DNA of 39,324 nucleotides from Perkinsus olseni (lineage: Eukaryota; Perkinsozoa; Perkinsida; Perkinsidae). Within the stretch, counting starts at the first letter, position 1. Each line of letters begins with the position of its first letter. The notes beneath the pieces are model-generated. The model saw nothing but the letters and a program-made list of their open reading frames with translations, ran no database searches and was not told the origin of the DNA. Location of the stretch: assembly GCA_013115135.1 (NCBI GenBank), contig JABANP010000491.1, forward strand, positions 1 to 39,324. The letters run 5' to 3'. A program made the position numbers and the translations under genes. Positions 12,107 to 24,197 of the stretch are shown here, piece by piece.

Positions 12107-12316
12107 AGAGTCTAGCAACTCGTGCCCGAGTCTAGGCTTGCAAAGATCCGAAATCAATCAGAAAAACCGGTCAAGTCAACTGACTTTTGTACGCCACCAG
12201 ATAACATCCTAGTAATTATTGCAAGACGTGTGGAAGACAGTGGTGCCTCTGAGTATGAATAGCCTGAACACGGGGTCCAGTTTGCTCCAGATACCGGGCT
12301 CTACCACGGCAGCCTT

Positions 12317-13034
12317 TCAGAAGCGTACTTTACCCAAAACCTTCTCATAGTCGGTGAACATGTCGTTCTCATATCGGCAGTGGTACGGTATGCTATCACA
12401 GTCCACAAAAAAGTTTACATCTGACAGCCCCCTTAGGGGATTCCCCTAGCCCAACGAACCACTAAGCCTATAAGTCTGAAAACGCTGTCGCTCGTCCGAG
12501 CGACGTCCAGTTCATCACCAAGGCAACGGCTTCCTGCATAGGGAATCCTGGTGTTCACCCGAGAGGGCCGACATTTCACACGCCGGAGACCAGCCCATAT
12601 GTGCGTAGACAGATCCGATGATAGAGCGTACTACGTCGGCACAGACGCGTGTCTCCGGGTGTAGCTGGGCGATGTCGTAGGCTATGCTCCCAAGGCTGGA
12701 AATATTCCGGTTTCGTCAGACCCCGGGCTAGCCCGTCTTCTTCAGTGTCCGGAAGATAGAGGTAAGAGACCGATCGGAGATCGGACTCCGAAATCCAGGC
12801 CGGGCGAACGTCGAGACTTCACACTGCCACCGATGAAAGTCACATCAGGACTGATGAATCATAAGACTCAACAACGAAGCTAGGCGCGGCCCAGTAGGCT
12901 GGAGCTGGAGGCTGGCTAGAAAGGGAATCATAGAGCAGCTGACAACGGTTGGTTGTGTAAGTCTCCAACACTAGTAACACTTGACACCGGAATAACTGCA
13001 GAACAGAATACTCATGCAATACTTCGTGCTGCAA
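12317..13034 (-). CDS. unrecognised multi-exon gene, incomplete model
   Basis: Several minus-strand segments read as protein. From 13034 to about 12844 a frame contains LLYDSLSSQPPAPAYWAAPS. From about 12800 to 12590 an uninterrupted frame contains SVSYLYLPDTEEDGLARGL. From about 12660 to 12460, in another frame behind a CGTAG acceptor, comes a frame with VNTRIPYAGSRCLGDELDV. A last exon (acceptor near 12427) contains DCDSIPYHCRYENDMFTDY and ends in TGA at 12317. The middle two segments overlap in different frames, so either one is a shadow or the gene is broken there. The Cys-rich last exon suggests disulphides. I recognise no family. Confidence 0.35.
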
Positions 13035-13395
13035 TACGGTTTCGGTATGAAATCGCCGAGCAGCCGAGGGTATCCGACTCTGAGCATGCTACGAGATCGC
13101 CTCACGCCACAAAAATTCCGTCCTTCGCAATGAAATTACGTTTGAAAAAATGCCGCCCAGAGTTAGATTGATGTCCTCAACTCCTCTCGAATGCCTTTCT
13201 TCGCCCGAGCAGCTACCTGAACCAGCGGAAATGCGACCATCTCAACTACCAAACGCGGCAAAAATCTGTGGTATCGAGGCTCCACCCAAGCTGGACAATA
13301 ATGAGGCACCAGCTCTCCCAGGTGAGACTAAACTCAACATCCATTACACTGTAATGCTGTCTACTTATCGTCTACCATAGGAATCAACGTAAGAG

Positions 13396-16300
13396 TTATT
13401 GCCGATAATATTGGCCACCATATTGATGGGATGCCTGGTAATACTGGCCCGGCGGCGGTCCACCACCTGAAAATCCAAACAATTCAAATTTCCTGCAATT
13501 TCCGAAAATTTCAACCTCACCCTTCTGGCGTTTCCCAGCTTCATACTCGTAGACACCAGCAGATTCATACCCACGCTTGTACCTAGGAAAGGAGAGAAAT
13601 TTCAAAAACAGGGCTAATTGAAAAGCAGCTGAGAACGGTAAAAAGTGTAGCCGGCGGGGATCGAACCCGCGCCCCTCCTACCCCGCATTATATTGTTGTT
13701 GTCCCCCATAGTATCCAGGTTGAGCCGGGGCTGTATTTGCATATCTCGAGCCATACCTACGGTTATCCGACAATGTTCAACCGAAGATACTCCCTCTACT
13801 ACTGATGGCCAGCTGCTGGTGATGAGTGCTGATAATGATAGACTCCTGGGGGCAATCGAGCTCCCTGATACCCTCCGCGGGGGCCAGGCGACGACGGCAG
13901 CGATCGAGGATCTAAAAAACAATAATCAGAACGACCCGGGCTTCTTTGTCCACCAAAAAGTCTCATCACTATCACACGGCTGCGCGCAGCTGATATAAAG
14001 CAACTTTGTAAACTTCATCAAAGTTGACAAGATATACAATTTCACTCCCGAAGAACCATTTTTAGTCGTGAGGGGCTCGACGACCACAGTTTCCCGAGAG
14101 CTGAGAAACCCGAAAAAAATCCACTTGGAAAGCCATCATCTCGAAAAAAATCAATCGCCCCGATGGAAGAGCACTAACTGACTCATCCCAACGAGACTTC
14201 CCGCCAGCACTACATCTATTGTGATGCTGCTGTTGTCCATACTTCCCTGTCGGGTGTCCGACTCCTCCCTTCCCTCCTCGATGACCGCTGCTCCTGTTAT
14301 CTCGCACCGTAGGGCCCTTTCCACCACCCGAATTTCGTGGCGCAGTGACGGGCTGAGCAATTCTAATTCTCGCACTCTCGTCCCCAGCTTCAATCCTCTT
14401 CTCCCTCTCCCTCCTAGCAGCCTCCACCAACCTCACGAACGTCGACTGGGGCGTATCAATATCATGCACAGTCCTCAACACCCCATCATCTCCCACAGTG
14501 ATCGTGTCAACCACAAAAGTATCCAAAAGTTCATCCACGCTCTTTCCGCCATACAACGACGGTAACAGCGGCGGTCCCTGGGCAAAAATATGTCTGATAA
14601 TAATGCTGCAAAAGGCTCCTATGAATCCCCTTAATATCGGGATCCTCAGCCGTCGCGTCCCGGAAGAAGGCGTGGCACAGTAAGTGCAGATCATAACGCA
14701 GATTCAACAGCTGCCAATCCTCAGCCTTAAATTTGCCGTATAACGGAGTGCCCTTCCCGTCCAAGTCGTTGATATCCTCCACCGCCCACACGTCAGCATC
14801 ATCAGGGGTCGATATACGCTGGTGACTCAGCGGCAGCGTCCGCCGCAGGGGACTCCTGCTTGGGGAGTATCTGTGGTTGAAGCGAGATTCCGACACCGGA
14901 CTCATCAGAGACTACGGTGATTCGAGTCCGAGCGATTTCGCGCGCCACGAAATTGTTAAAGATATCCTCGACGCTCAGCCGCCATACTATTCCGACTCAG
15001 GGTGATGCAAAGGTCCCCGGTTCTATCCCCCGGTTGTACTTACCGTTCGTCTCCGCTGATGCCTCGGCTTTCACCTCCTGCCCTTCCTTAGCAGCCTTCT
15101 CAGACTCCGCCTTCTTTGCGGCCGCCTCCCTCATCGCCACGGCTTGCAGGTACGTCCTAACATCACCAAACCCGCACAGGTTCGACCCCCAGCACGGACA
15201 CCCCTCAGAAGGCGGTGATATATTGCCACGGCATGTTTTCTATCAAAACGCCTATGATTAGCCACCGATAAAACCCAAGCCCAGCCTGCGTAAAAACGCC
15301 CCCAAAATCGGAATAAATTCCCCATTACCTATGCTTTTTCCTCCCACTCCAGCTTGGTTTCCGACCAGGCGTTCTTTTGAACTTCAAACCATTCGCTTGG
15401 CTTGGTAATCGACGGCACCTTTTCGAGCACCTTACGATTCCGTATCCATGTCGCCAGTTTACTAACACACGAAAAAATCCAGAAAAAACGGTAAAAAAAT
15501 TTCCCTCCTACTTTTCAGCGTCTTCCTTCTTTTCCCACTCATAAACAACTTCGTCAAATACCTTTCGACCATCCTCGAAAGAATCTTCCGCGTTCGGCAG
15601 AGTGAAGCTAAGATACCCCGCCGATAAACTGCCCGGGCTGATATCGTGCAGCCTCTGGCGGCGGAAGTAACCACCCGTCCTGAAACAAACGTAAAACTTT
15701 CCAGAAAAGTTTTCGGAGAAATTTCAGCGATTCAAACAAAGTTTTCAATGGACTGCCCCTCCTGAGTTTCAAAACCACTCGAATACACGGTAAGCTCGAA
15801 TCCCGGGGGCGCTCCCATAATTCAACAGAGACAGTCTATTGAACAGCCCCAATTTCTCTTTTCTCCGCTATTACATGGCCTTCCTCAAATCATCATCGGT
15901 GACTTCAACCTCAGGTAGAGGGTCGGCTCGGGCTCGTCGGCCTCCTCTTCCTCCCTCGACCTCTTCCACGTGCTCCTCCTCACTCTCAGCCTGCGGAAAA
16001 ATTCGACGAATTACTGAGTGCAAGAAACCAAACAATAATTTTTCACGAAATTGGGGAAGACACCAATTGGGAACACGAAAAATTTCTCACCACGGATATT
16101 TGCAAAAAATGAATACAAAAAGACATTCCGCGAGGCATGAACATACCCTGGGAATTCGCCGCGGGAGAAAAATCGTCATACGATGACGAAAATCTGTTCT
16201 TTCCGAAAAAAACTCTTTCTGAAGCAAAATACATCGCCCCGGCTTCACAGAAAAAAATGAAAATAAAAAGGATATTCAGCCGCAGTCCAAAGATTCCCCA

Positions 16301-19300
16301 AGAAGTCGAAGCGGAGCGCAGCCTCACCACAGAATACTTCCGCTCAGCCTCATCATACCACAAATCCCCCGAAACTATTACTTCTTCCCTGAGCGTTCAT
16401 AACAACGTCATCACCGGTTTTTATTTTTCGCTGGCCCTCATCGGTCGCCGGCTCATCACCCTTTCGTGCCTCGGCCGCCCTCTTAGCCGCGGCCGCTCTC
16501 ATCGCCGCCTCCTTCCGCTTACGACGAGCCTCCGCAGCCGCCTCTCTGCGTGCCTTCTCAGCTGCACGGGCAGCGGCTTTGACTGAGAAGAGGCAAACCC
16601 AGGTTCAACACCCGCGGAGGGTATCATTCAAAAGCATTCAATACGTTCGAGAAATCTCGAAATATCGAAAATTTTTCTGCCGAATCAACCTCCGCTGAGA
16701 TTTTTTTCATTCAACTTCAACAACAACATTACGACGTCTTTTTCATTCACATCACCCTGGTTCGATCCCCCAGCACCCGCACGCTTTTCATTATTACCTT
16801 TTCTCTGCCTTTCCTTCTCCACCATCCTCGCCTTCCACTCCTTCTTCAACTCCCTCAATTTTCCTCTCCCGCTCTGCCGATTTAGCCGTGACAATTTCAC
16901 CCCGCACCAAGTCTTTCACATAATTTTTGGTACTCAACGTCGGGTTCTCCCACGCAAATTCTGGCAACGCCTAAAAAGACAAGCTTTTCTTCTTTTTTGA
17001 AGGAAAAAAATTCCGAAAATTCTGATGAAAAAGATGGAAATTTCACCGGGAAAAATTCCGCAAAAATCTCACGTTCAGCACTACTGCTCACCGCAAGACA
17101 AAAAAATCGTCACTGTTCTAAGCCGTTTTACGATCCCAAAAACTCCAATGAGGAGTAAACAATTTCATAATTTTTCCAGAAAATTCAGCGAAAAAAATCT
17201 ACAAAATCTTACGTTTATGAGCCGAAAAATTTCGACATAATTTTTAGCTCTTTCCTCTTGCAGCAGCCCTCCTTTTATCTCAACCAGTATCTGCTCAAAA
17301 ACTCTCCAACACATTTCCCGCACAGGTTCGATCCCCCGTCACTACAATCGATCGTCCATCCTGTTCCGAGTTCGCGAAATCTCTGATGCGCGATCGTATG
17401 ATACCCCTCGTCGATGGGCTGAATTCCGAAGAGATAATCCGGACGGTCATTCGACGGTTCCGTTCCTCGTCGCAGCGGGCGGAGCGAAGATGATTTTAAC
17501 CTGAAAATTGCAAAAATTGTTGAAATTTTTCCCGCAATTTTTTTCTCGTCAATCAAAAAAATCCGCGCGATTTTTGAAAAAAACGCGAACCCCCTACAAG
17601 AGAACCCGAAAAATGCGCGAAAAATTCCGATTGTAATTTTCTCACCATTCAAACATCGTCCTGTCCGACACCTCCGTGTACTTATACGGGTTCTTCCTCA
17701 TAAAATAATCCACAAAATCGAACACGCCTTGATCGGGCAGTCCAACTATCATCAACGCCTCCGGCTCCTTTCTGGCTGGTTCGAAAAATACGGTGAAACA
17801 GAAATATCTTCCGCCGCGCTCTGCTGCAAGCTTCGACATTTGAATGGCAGCCTCTGAGTAAGGCCAGCCAGCTCGGCCGGTCTTCGTCCGTCCGCAGAGT
17901 GTCCGAGATTGACCGAAACCCGGACGTTCTTGAAGGTGATCGTGGGAAAGATATCCTTGCCCAGGAGCTCCGCTGGGAGGGGAATTGATCGGTAACTCGC
18001 TGGCCGTTTTTGAAAAAGGGCAATGCAATTCGAATGGCGGTCATCAGAATCTTCTCCTAGATTCAATACGACGGTAACGATGTCATCAAGACCTGAGAAT
18101 GAGGAAAAAAATCCGAATTTCCCGAAAATTTTCCGGAAAAATTTACCGAAATCTGCCTTGTCCATGAAAGTCGTGTGCGTCCCCTTCCACACGCAAGGGC
18201 CATCTGAAAAACGAAATAAGTAAGACAAGATGGGAAATATTTTTTTCCGAACGAAAAATGGAAAAAAATATTTTTCCCGATCATAAACTATGCGATGGCC
18301 CCTCTGAAAGTTAGAATACTTCGAAAAAAAATTTCAGTCCAGTAATTGGCAGAGGTTAAGCTTGATGGAAACAAATAAAAAGATACCACCACACACCTAC
18401 TCAGAAATTTCCAATTTTCTAAAAACCACTCCTGAAAAAAACTCGGAAAAATTCCTCAATTTTTTTGCAACCAGATTTAAGCAACTCAGAAAAATTGTCA
18501 CGATACCCTCTCGAACCGGAAAAAAATCTTCAAATCCACGATGACCCAAGATTAATTTCTAAAACCGTCCCCCCATCTCACTAGCAAACCTTCCTGTATG
18601 TTGTTGCTTGGGATGACCGTGAACTCTATCATATCCCAGGCCCGCGTCAAAGGCGATACCATGCTCGTCCGTGCCCAGCAAGACACTCCCCTCGATGGTA
18701 GAAAAGCCAACGCGAAGACAATGCCTGAAAAACAGAAAATCGCCTGAAAATTTCATGTTGAAATTTCTCAACTCTTCCGGTAACCACAAGTAATACAATG
18801 AAACCCACTAAACTCTTCAGAATAACAAACACAATCAAGTTACACTTCCGTCGAGTCGTCAAATTTTTGTGAAAAGTCAGCGCTATCCTCGATACTCATT
18901 CATGACCATCATACTCTTGAAGCTAATTCTATCGGGTTTCGGGTTTCGACAGTATTCAGTATTCATCAGTACTCAACATGTTCGGCAGAACATTCTACTT
19001 GACAAAAACAGAACTTCCCACTTTAGGTAAAGACTACATTATTTGCGATCAATATATTTCCAAGATCCCACTAAAATCCAGTGACCATTACAACCATACA
19101 AGTTCCCGAAAGGGCAGAGTATCCACTGACACTCGATGCCTCCTTGTTCGCCCCCCTGTCGATGGAGTTAGCCATCGCTAGGCCGGTCGAACTTCCCTCA
19201 AGGACAAGAGCTGCCATCTAATACTGATTCTCGTGATGTGAAGATACCATTATCTAGATTTGTTCTAGTCGTGTACAGACAAGGGAACAAATATCTCGGA

Positions 19301-22300
19301 GTAAGTTCCCAACCGAAATCCTCAGCCGGTTCCGTGCTAGTGGTTATCAACCATACTCCTTTTAGTTCTATGTATCTACATCCGTCAAGATGAAAACAAT
19401 CAGGTCTCGAAAAGCTCTCCAGACGGCCATCACCATCACCCTCTGGTTATCACACCCTCAATGCTCTCATGGGTCACTGACGTTCCGCTTCCCCAAACTC
19501 CCACTCGCTCTCCCTCCCTCACCCTCCCTCATGAGGCATTACTCTCTTCGAAAACAGTTCAGTTCTGTGAGGGCGAATGCACCTCCAGGGCGACGGTTGC
19601 CGGGCTGCGCCATCATTCCAGTACCAATCCTCCCATGTTCCTTTGTAACCACTACTATCCTTGATACGCTACCGACAGGCAGTTCTTCTTCATTGCAGTG
19701 TGCGCGGGTGAGCCTAGTTTACTCCAGACTAGTTAGCCTTCCACTTCTGAGACGCTCACGCTCAACCAACCGTGATAATAATTTTTCAACCATACTCGTC
19801 TGTTTGCATCCTTCGGAAAGTTGCCGGCCCTTCACCGAATGCCGAAAGCCTCGCATTTCTTTTCCCTCATTGTAACCTTGCGATGAGCTTCATACAGTAC
19901 TCAACGGTGCCTTCTTGTTTACCCGAGTGCGTGCAAGACTTTAGCCCGTACCGGCTCAGCAAGACTCTTGCCGATGCTATTTGAGTGCATTCCCTCTCCC
20001 TCCTAGTAAATCCTGCAAACCTTGTGTTTTAGTTCATCCGGTACCTTCTCGTTCACCAAAGTTCCCGGATCCGGTTTAATTTTTCCCAGTGGAAACTGAA
20101 TGATAGATCACACGAATCACAAGCGAAACGTTCATCAACTGCCTTACCCAACCAAACAAACGTAAGACGTTCCCCGAGCGGTTGAGTTAGACTCTTGCCG
20201 ATGCTATTCTTTGAAATCTGGGAAGGTGGGTGAGTATCGCAGTGCACGTCCAGGGAGACGTGAACGCTGGGAAAAATTCTCGGTAAAAATCCCCAGCCTT
20301 CCCGGTACCACCCTCCTCGAAAATACCGCGCCCTCTATCCGTGAAGTCCCGTAGACAGGATTGGCATCACTCGTCCAGAGCGAAAGGAGAAAAAATTTCC
20401 CAGAAAAAACCCTCCGTCGGCCAGTCCTTATTGAGGGCCTCAACCTATTGAGGGCATCAAGCGACGGTTTCCAGACACCGCCTTTGCCCCGGCCAGTTCG
20501 TGTATCGTACCACACCTTCTCCTAATCCGGACAGAGAGCCACATGGCTTGCGTTGCGCCTCATCGAAATATCGCCTTCGGAGATTCGCGATTACAAAAAT
20601 CGCGCGAATAAAAAGTTTTCGCTTCGCTCCGCCGCTGTAACTAGCCGGGCCACAAAGATACGGTACTTTTCAGGCAGGTTAACCTCACCGGCCCCCGTTC
20701 AAAGATATCCGCAGCCCAGTCGGCTGACGTAATTTTCATTCAGACCTTCCCCACTAGTCGCAACATGAAGTCGCGCGCCACGAAATCTCCTGTCATTGCC
20801 CATGGTGACCTCAAGATACGCCCCCGCCAAACCTTACCTGTTCGGCATCTAGCGAGCCGTCAGCTCCATCGCTCCCAAACTGATGCTGAAAATAATCAGA
20901 AAACTCGCTGAAAAAGAATCTTCAATAAATAACTCGAGGTAGTTTCGTACATACCAGCATAGATTTCGGAAAAGTTTTCCCAAAAATTTCCGGGAAAAAC
21001 TTTTGCACAACTTTCCGCATATTCCTCTCCGATGAAAGGTGCTTTGACGATTCGCAAAATATCTTCAAAAATCTTCTAAATTTTTCTACTCTGAAATTTC
21101 CGCCAAGACTAGAGGTAACAACAGTATGCATAATATGGGTTCGCAATTTTTTCCAAAACCATCCGGAAAAATCCCCGAAAACCCTCCACCGCCGACGCTC
21201 GCAGTATCTTACGGGACATTAATCGAACAAGGGATAGAAAAACGAAAAATTCCAGCCGAAAAATCTCATTTTTTTACCCAAAATTTCGTCGAAAGAAGAA
21301 TTTCCGAGTCTTCAAGAATCTTCGGAATTGCCATAACTCCTAACCGACGGCTCTTGTTGCCATCCACCCCCTGGTAATTCTATGCACAGAATGCTTCTTC
21401 GGACACAATGCCAGCTGCGACCTTCTCCCTCAGCTGAGGACAGTGTTGAGACCAACAACGTTTCAGCGCGTTGGTCCTACACCCCCAATGATTGGAGTTT
21501 TGATTGACCTTATACTAAGAATCTCAGTATCTCAGACTAAGATACCACCGAACAAGTGTGTAACCATCCGCTTCTCCTCACGAATGCTCATTCCGGAGTC
21601 AAGGTGAAGGCCTTTCATCTTTTCTGGAGTCATTCTTTCACCATGACTGGTGATTTTTCACCAGCGCTCTCGGGATTCATACATTTCCGAATTGCCCTGG
21701 AGTCGTGTTTCATAGGGCATTTCGAACAGCTTGCCCCCGTCCCTCGCGTTCATCATCAGCTAGAATCTTCACAGTGCGGTAAGATACTCACGACCCGCCC
21801 ACTGAAGAGCACCAACCACCTCGAGAAAAGTCATGAGCAGCTCTTCACGCTAGCAGCCTCCCTCCCAGTCTTCTCCGGATAAGAATTATCCGTCACACAT
21901 CCGAATGATCTTTCCCTACTCGGTTTCGTCCGAATCTCCTACTCTTTTTCCAGTCTCCGGGAGCGTATCGGCGTATTATCACCACATTTTTCCCCTTCTT
22001 CTTTTTGTGTTACATAACAAATTCTTGGTCGCCTGTTCAATTGAGCTTTTTACGTTTTACGAATCTGAGAGCCCTCTTCCAAGGCGGATTGCCCAAGTTG
22101 GAATCTACCGTTCTCAGCGCGCACGGGTTATGAGATCCGAGCCGAAGTGATACTGTCTTCAGTCAGCATAAGCTCAAGACACTCGTCCTCAGCACATCGC
22201 CCATGCTTCGCCATCCCCTCACGAAGATGTGGTTTGTCGATCGTCGTTCTTGGACCAATCAAGAGTTCTCGCGGGATGCATGAATCAGCTTCGAGATGCT

Positions 22301-24197
22301 CTTTTTTCCGGGAGTTCTATCTCGTTGAATGATAAGAAGGCTTTGAGGCGATCGACTCTAGTAGTCACCACCCTCTTGCTTCAAGCCACATGCAGCGGAC
22401 AGCCTCCCTCCAGTTGATTTTTCGCACCCTACCGACCACTCGCCTCGAAATTCCGTTGATCGATTAACTTCTACGTCACTCTTTCCCTCTCCCCTACTCG
22501 AGGGACCCCCAGGGGACCTACTTATTATGCGGAAGGTAAGCTTGCCTGTTGCAAGCTGAGTCCATAGGCGTCAATATCTCAGCGACTTTAACCTGACAAG
22601 ACACAAAATCCGTCTGCAAGCGCACCTCCTTCAGGAGACGCGAGACCCGGTCATCTAGATGCTATAAATATCTAGGAAGATCTTGCTGTCACTCCGCGAG
22701 GATCTTTGCCTCAAATTAACTATTTTTACGAGATGAAGATCATTCAGCTTTGCATTCAGTATATTCCTGTTCCAATCAATACTACTCACAGTATCCGAGG
22801 TCGAAGCACGAACGACACGAAATTCTAAGATACACTACCGCCACATGGAGAGAGAAGTATCTTTACAGCGCTCCCTATTAAAAATTCATAATCCCGTCGA
22901 AATCGGTTGGGAGGAAGGCCACATCTAGTATCCTAGGTCGATCCGCGGTCAAGACAGAACTCACAGATACGCAACCGAAGACGATCAAAATACTCCAATC
23001 GAAAAATCGACGGATTTTATTCGTTGCACGGAACAGGTTGAAGCATGCTCACCTCGAATGCAAAGATCCCCCGACTTCCTCCCTTCACCCCGATATTGCT
23101 CCTGGCACCGCTCAGTAGGTACTGGAAGCCCTCAGTCGAGTTTGAGCCCAACAACCCGCCAAAGCCAAAATAGGTATCCAAGGTCGAATCGAAGCTTCCA
23201 AACTTCCCGATTTCCGTCACACGTGGACGAGTATCTTCCTCAAAATCTTTCATCTCCGCTGGGACCTCCTAAGAAAATATCTTTGCGCACAGCCAAGATT
23301 TTCAATCCCACTTCTTTCACTTCCTCCGTCTCTTCTCTTTTCTCCTCCCCTTCCGCTTCTTCCACCAACTCGACCGGTGTCATTTCGACGTCTTTCGTCT
23401 GCTCACTCGAAGATATCTAAAATCACGACAACTACGACAGTATTCAAAAACCGGTATTAATATTTTGCAAGGTAATTGCATCGGGTTCATTGGCAGTATT
23501 TCCGACCAATTACAAGGGAGTCAACAAGATGCTCATAGAAAATTACATTACTATGAAAATTTCCCAGAAGATACTCGTACTGGCACAGGGCTCCAACGCA
23601 GAAACTTTTCGAGCGACCGATTTCAGAGCTGAACGTAACGCAGACCAATCTGGTCTGCCCTTTTCCAGTCTTTCCGTCAACCTGTACTACCAATACCATA
23701 ATAGATTACCCCCGATGTAATAATTCTGTTAATACTGATAGATGTCGACAAAGAGACAAAATCGTAAAATCGTAAAAACAAGTGATAACCATAGCAAGTC
23801 ATCACACCATTACCAGACAAATTTAAAAATGACCAGCTTCGCTCCGCCGCGATAATTCCGACGCATTGATCAGTACTGATGAATGATATACTCCCTGCCC
23901 TAACGCAGGATCCCATTGCCAGACAACAGGTATTTAAAAATGACCAGCTTCGCTCCGCCGCGATAATTCCAACGCTTTTTGCATAAAACCGTTTTTCTCA
24001 GTTTTCATAAATGATATACTTCATAATCCTGCCCAGGCTACTACTACCTCCACCGTCTCCTCGCCTCCTTCGACACCAACAGCACCCGCCTTGCCGTCAT
24101 TCTCAACAACCACTTCAACTTCCTCTTCCTCGCTCTTCTTGCGTTGAGCTGCTGGCGATGATGGTTTGCTTTTGGCAGCGACTTTCCTAGGGGGCAT
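13396..24197 (-). CDS. SPRY-domain putative nuclear RNA-binding protein
   Basis: Exons in order: 24197-24048 (MPPRK start, acidic), 23416-23291, 23268-23053, 20885-20838, 20521-20445, 18724-18582, 18203-18147, 18092-17646, 17500-17346, 17301-17213, 16970-16798, 16582-16359, 15990-15875, 15679-15512, 15461-15329, 15156-15044, 14911-14214, 13911-13803, 13756-13682, 13582-13521 and 13466-13396 (TAA). The SPRY domain starts near 23120 (FQYLLSGARSNIGVKGG) and runs through CLRVGFSTIEG, TVVLNLGEDSDD and FPTITFKNVRVSVNLG. Then follow a GLPDQGVFDFVDYF block (not a Walker A), a Lys/Arg/Ala/Glu helix, DVWAVEDINDLDG with the EDWQLLNLRYDLHLLCHAF block, and a Gly/Tyr/Gln/Arg-rich tail typical of RNA-binding proteins. 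This order matches a protein family I recall from dinoflagellates and perkinsids. RNA binding and nuclear location are inferred. Single-base frame breaks lie in homopolymers at 17784, 15335, 14805 and 14584, possibly also near 16800. Exons 20885-20838 and 20521-20445 fit in phase but not in known SPRY structure. Confidence 0.75.
13583..13681 (-). repeat. intron with tRNA T-arm-like module (sense)
   Basis: This is a 99-nt intron of the SPRY gene. About 13 nt after its donor GTAGGAG it reads GCGCGGGTTCGATCCCCG, a perfect B-box with a 5-bp T-stem, then CCGGCTACA resembling a tRNA acceptor end. No matching 5' half is present. Confidence 0.65.
14912..15043 (-). repeat. intron with antisense B-box and GC module
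   Basis: This 132-nt intron of the SPRY gene starts GTAAGTAC and within 20 nt reads GGGGGATAGAACCGGGG, an antisense B-box. Near its acceptor it carries ATTTCGTGGCGCGCG, so two of the window's recurrent modules share one intron. Confidence 0.65.
17302..17345 (-). repeat. 44-nt intron with antisense B-box
   Basis: The intron starts GTAGTGACGGGGGATCGAACC, with the antisense B-box 8-10 nt from the donor, and ends GGAGAG. Splicing here keeps the frame from WTID to FFEQILVEIK of the SPRY gene. Confidence 0.6.
19962..20208. repeat. 20-bp direct repeat inside an SPRY intron
   Basis: AGACTCTTGCCGATGCTATT occurs at 19962-19981 and 20189-20208, 227 bp apart, with weaker similarity extending upstream of both. 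Both lie in the 1.7-kb intron 18725-20444. No coding exon is supported in this intron; the plus-strand frame at 19390-19875 has low-complexity Ser/Pro composition only. Confidence 0.6.
20430..20461. repeat. 17-bp direct duplication at an exon edge
   Basis: ATTGAGGGCCTCAACCT is followed directly by a near copy (ATTGAGGGCATCAAGC). The duplication falls on the 3' edge of exon 20521-20445 of the SPRY gene. Without it the reading frame would run on into a further protein-like stretch (KDWPTEGFFWEIFSPF). Confidence 0.6.
21710..22450 (-). CDS. coding-looking exons inside SPRY intron 3
   Basis: Within the 2.2-kb intron 20886-23052 the same strand carries protein-like stretches. One frame of roughly 58 codons lies behind an AG acceptor near 22312 and contains CIPRELLIGPRTTIDKPHL and CAEDECLELMLTED. 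An exon at 21849-21792 (REELLMTFLEVVGALQWAG) joins in phase across a 32-nt intron (21760-21791, donor GTGAGTATC) to 21759-21710, ending in TGA. These could be a nested small gene or extra SPRY-gene exons whose links I failed to find. No family is recognised. Confidence 0.35.
23269..23290 (-). other. 22-nt intron
   Basis: The intron starts GTGCGCAAAG and ends TTTTCTTAG. It lies between phase-0 exon ends of the SPRY gene. If it is retained, the frame stops 16 codons later. If removed, the acidic N-terminal region runs straight into the SPRY domain. Confidence 0.65.
23820..24020. repeat. imperfect tandem duplication in SPRY intron 1
   Basis: GACCAGCTTCGCTCCGCCGC followed by GATAATTCC occurs at 23831 and again at 23942, a spacing of 111 bp. 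The flanks TTTAAAAAT and AATGATATACT are also repeated, so the whole unit is duplicated. It carries the CTTCGCTCCGC module and lies wholly in the 631-nt first intron (23417-24047). Confidence 0.75.

Larger units (their letters stand above)
9637..12316. other. intergenic spacer rich in palindromes
   Basis: No gene is supported here. A plus-strand frame near 11640-11775 (WLKLLMRALAIGHVVGRL) has a protein-like stretch but no start, acceptor or continuation. The spacer is notable for hairpins: 9805-9850, 9865-9881, 10060-10085, 10385-10420, 10640-10660, 10748-10785, 11025-11075 and 12082-12106. Transcription control of the helical-repeat gene must lie at the low-coordinate edge, but no promoter motif is recognisable. 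Confidence 0.5.

Noticed and set aside
13650..13690. A tRNA gene on the minus strand
   Set aside because: Only a T-arm and acceptor-like end are present. There is no D-arm, anticodon arm or matching 5' acceptor strand, and the segment lies inside a phased intron. The same holds for the other B-box sites.
17700..17750. Walker A P-loop of an hnRNP U-like kinase in GLPDQGVFDF
   Set aside because: The essential GK(S/T) is absent, and in the family I recall the GLPDxG form is itself conserved, so it is not a nucleotide-binding loop.
19390..19875. 161-codon plus-strand frame
   Set aside because: It lies in an intron of the SPRY gene, is rich in Ser, Pro and Leu with no regular structure, and has no splice or homology support.
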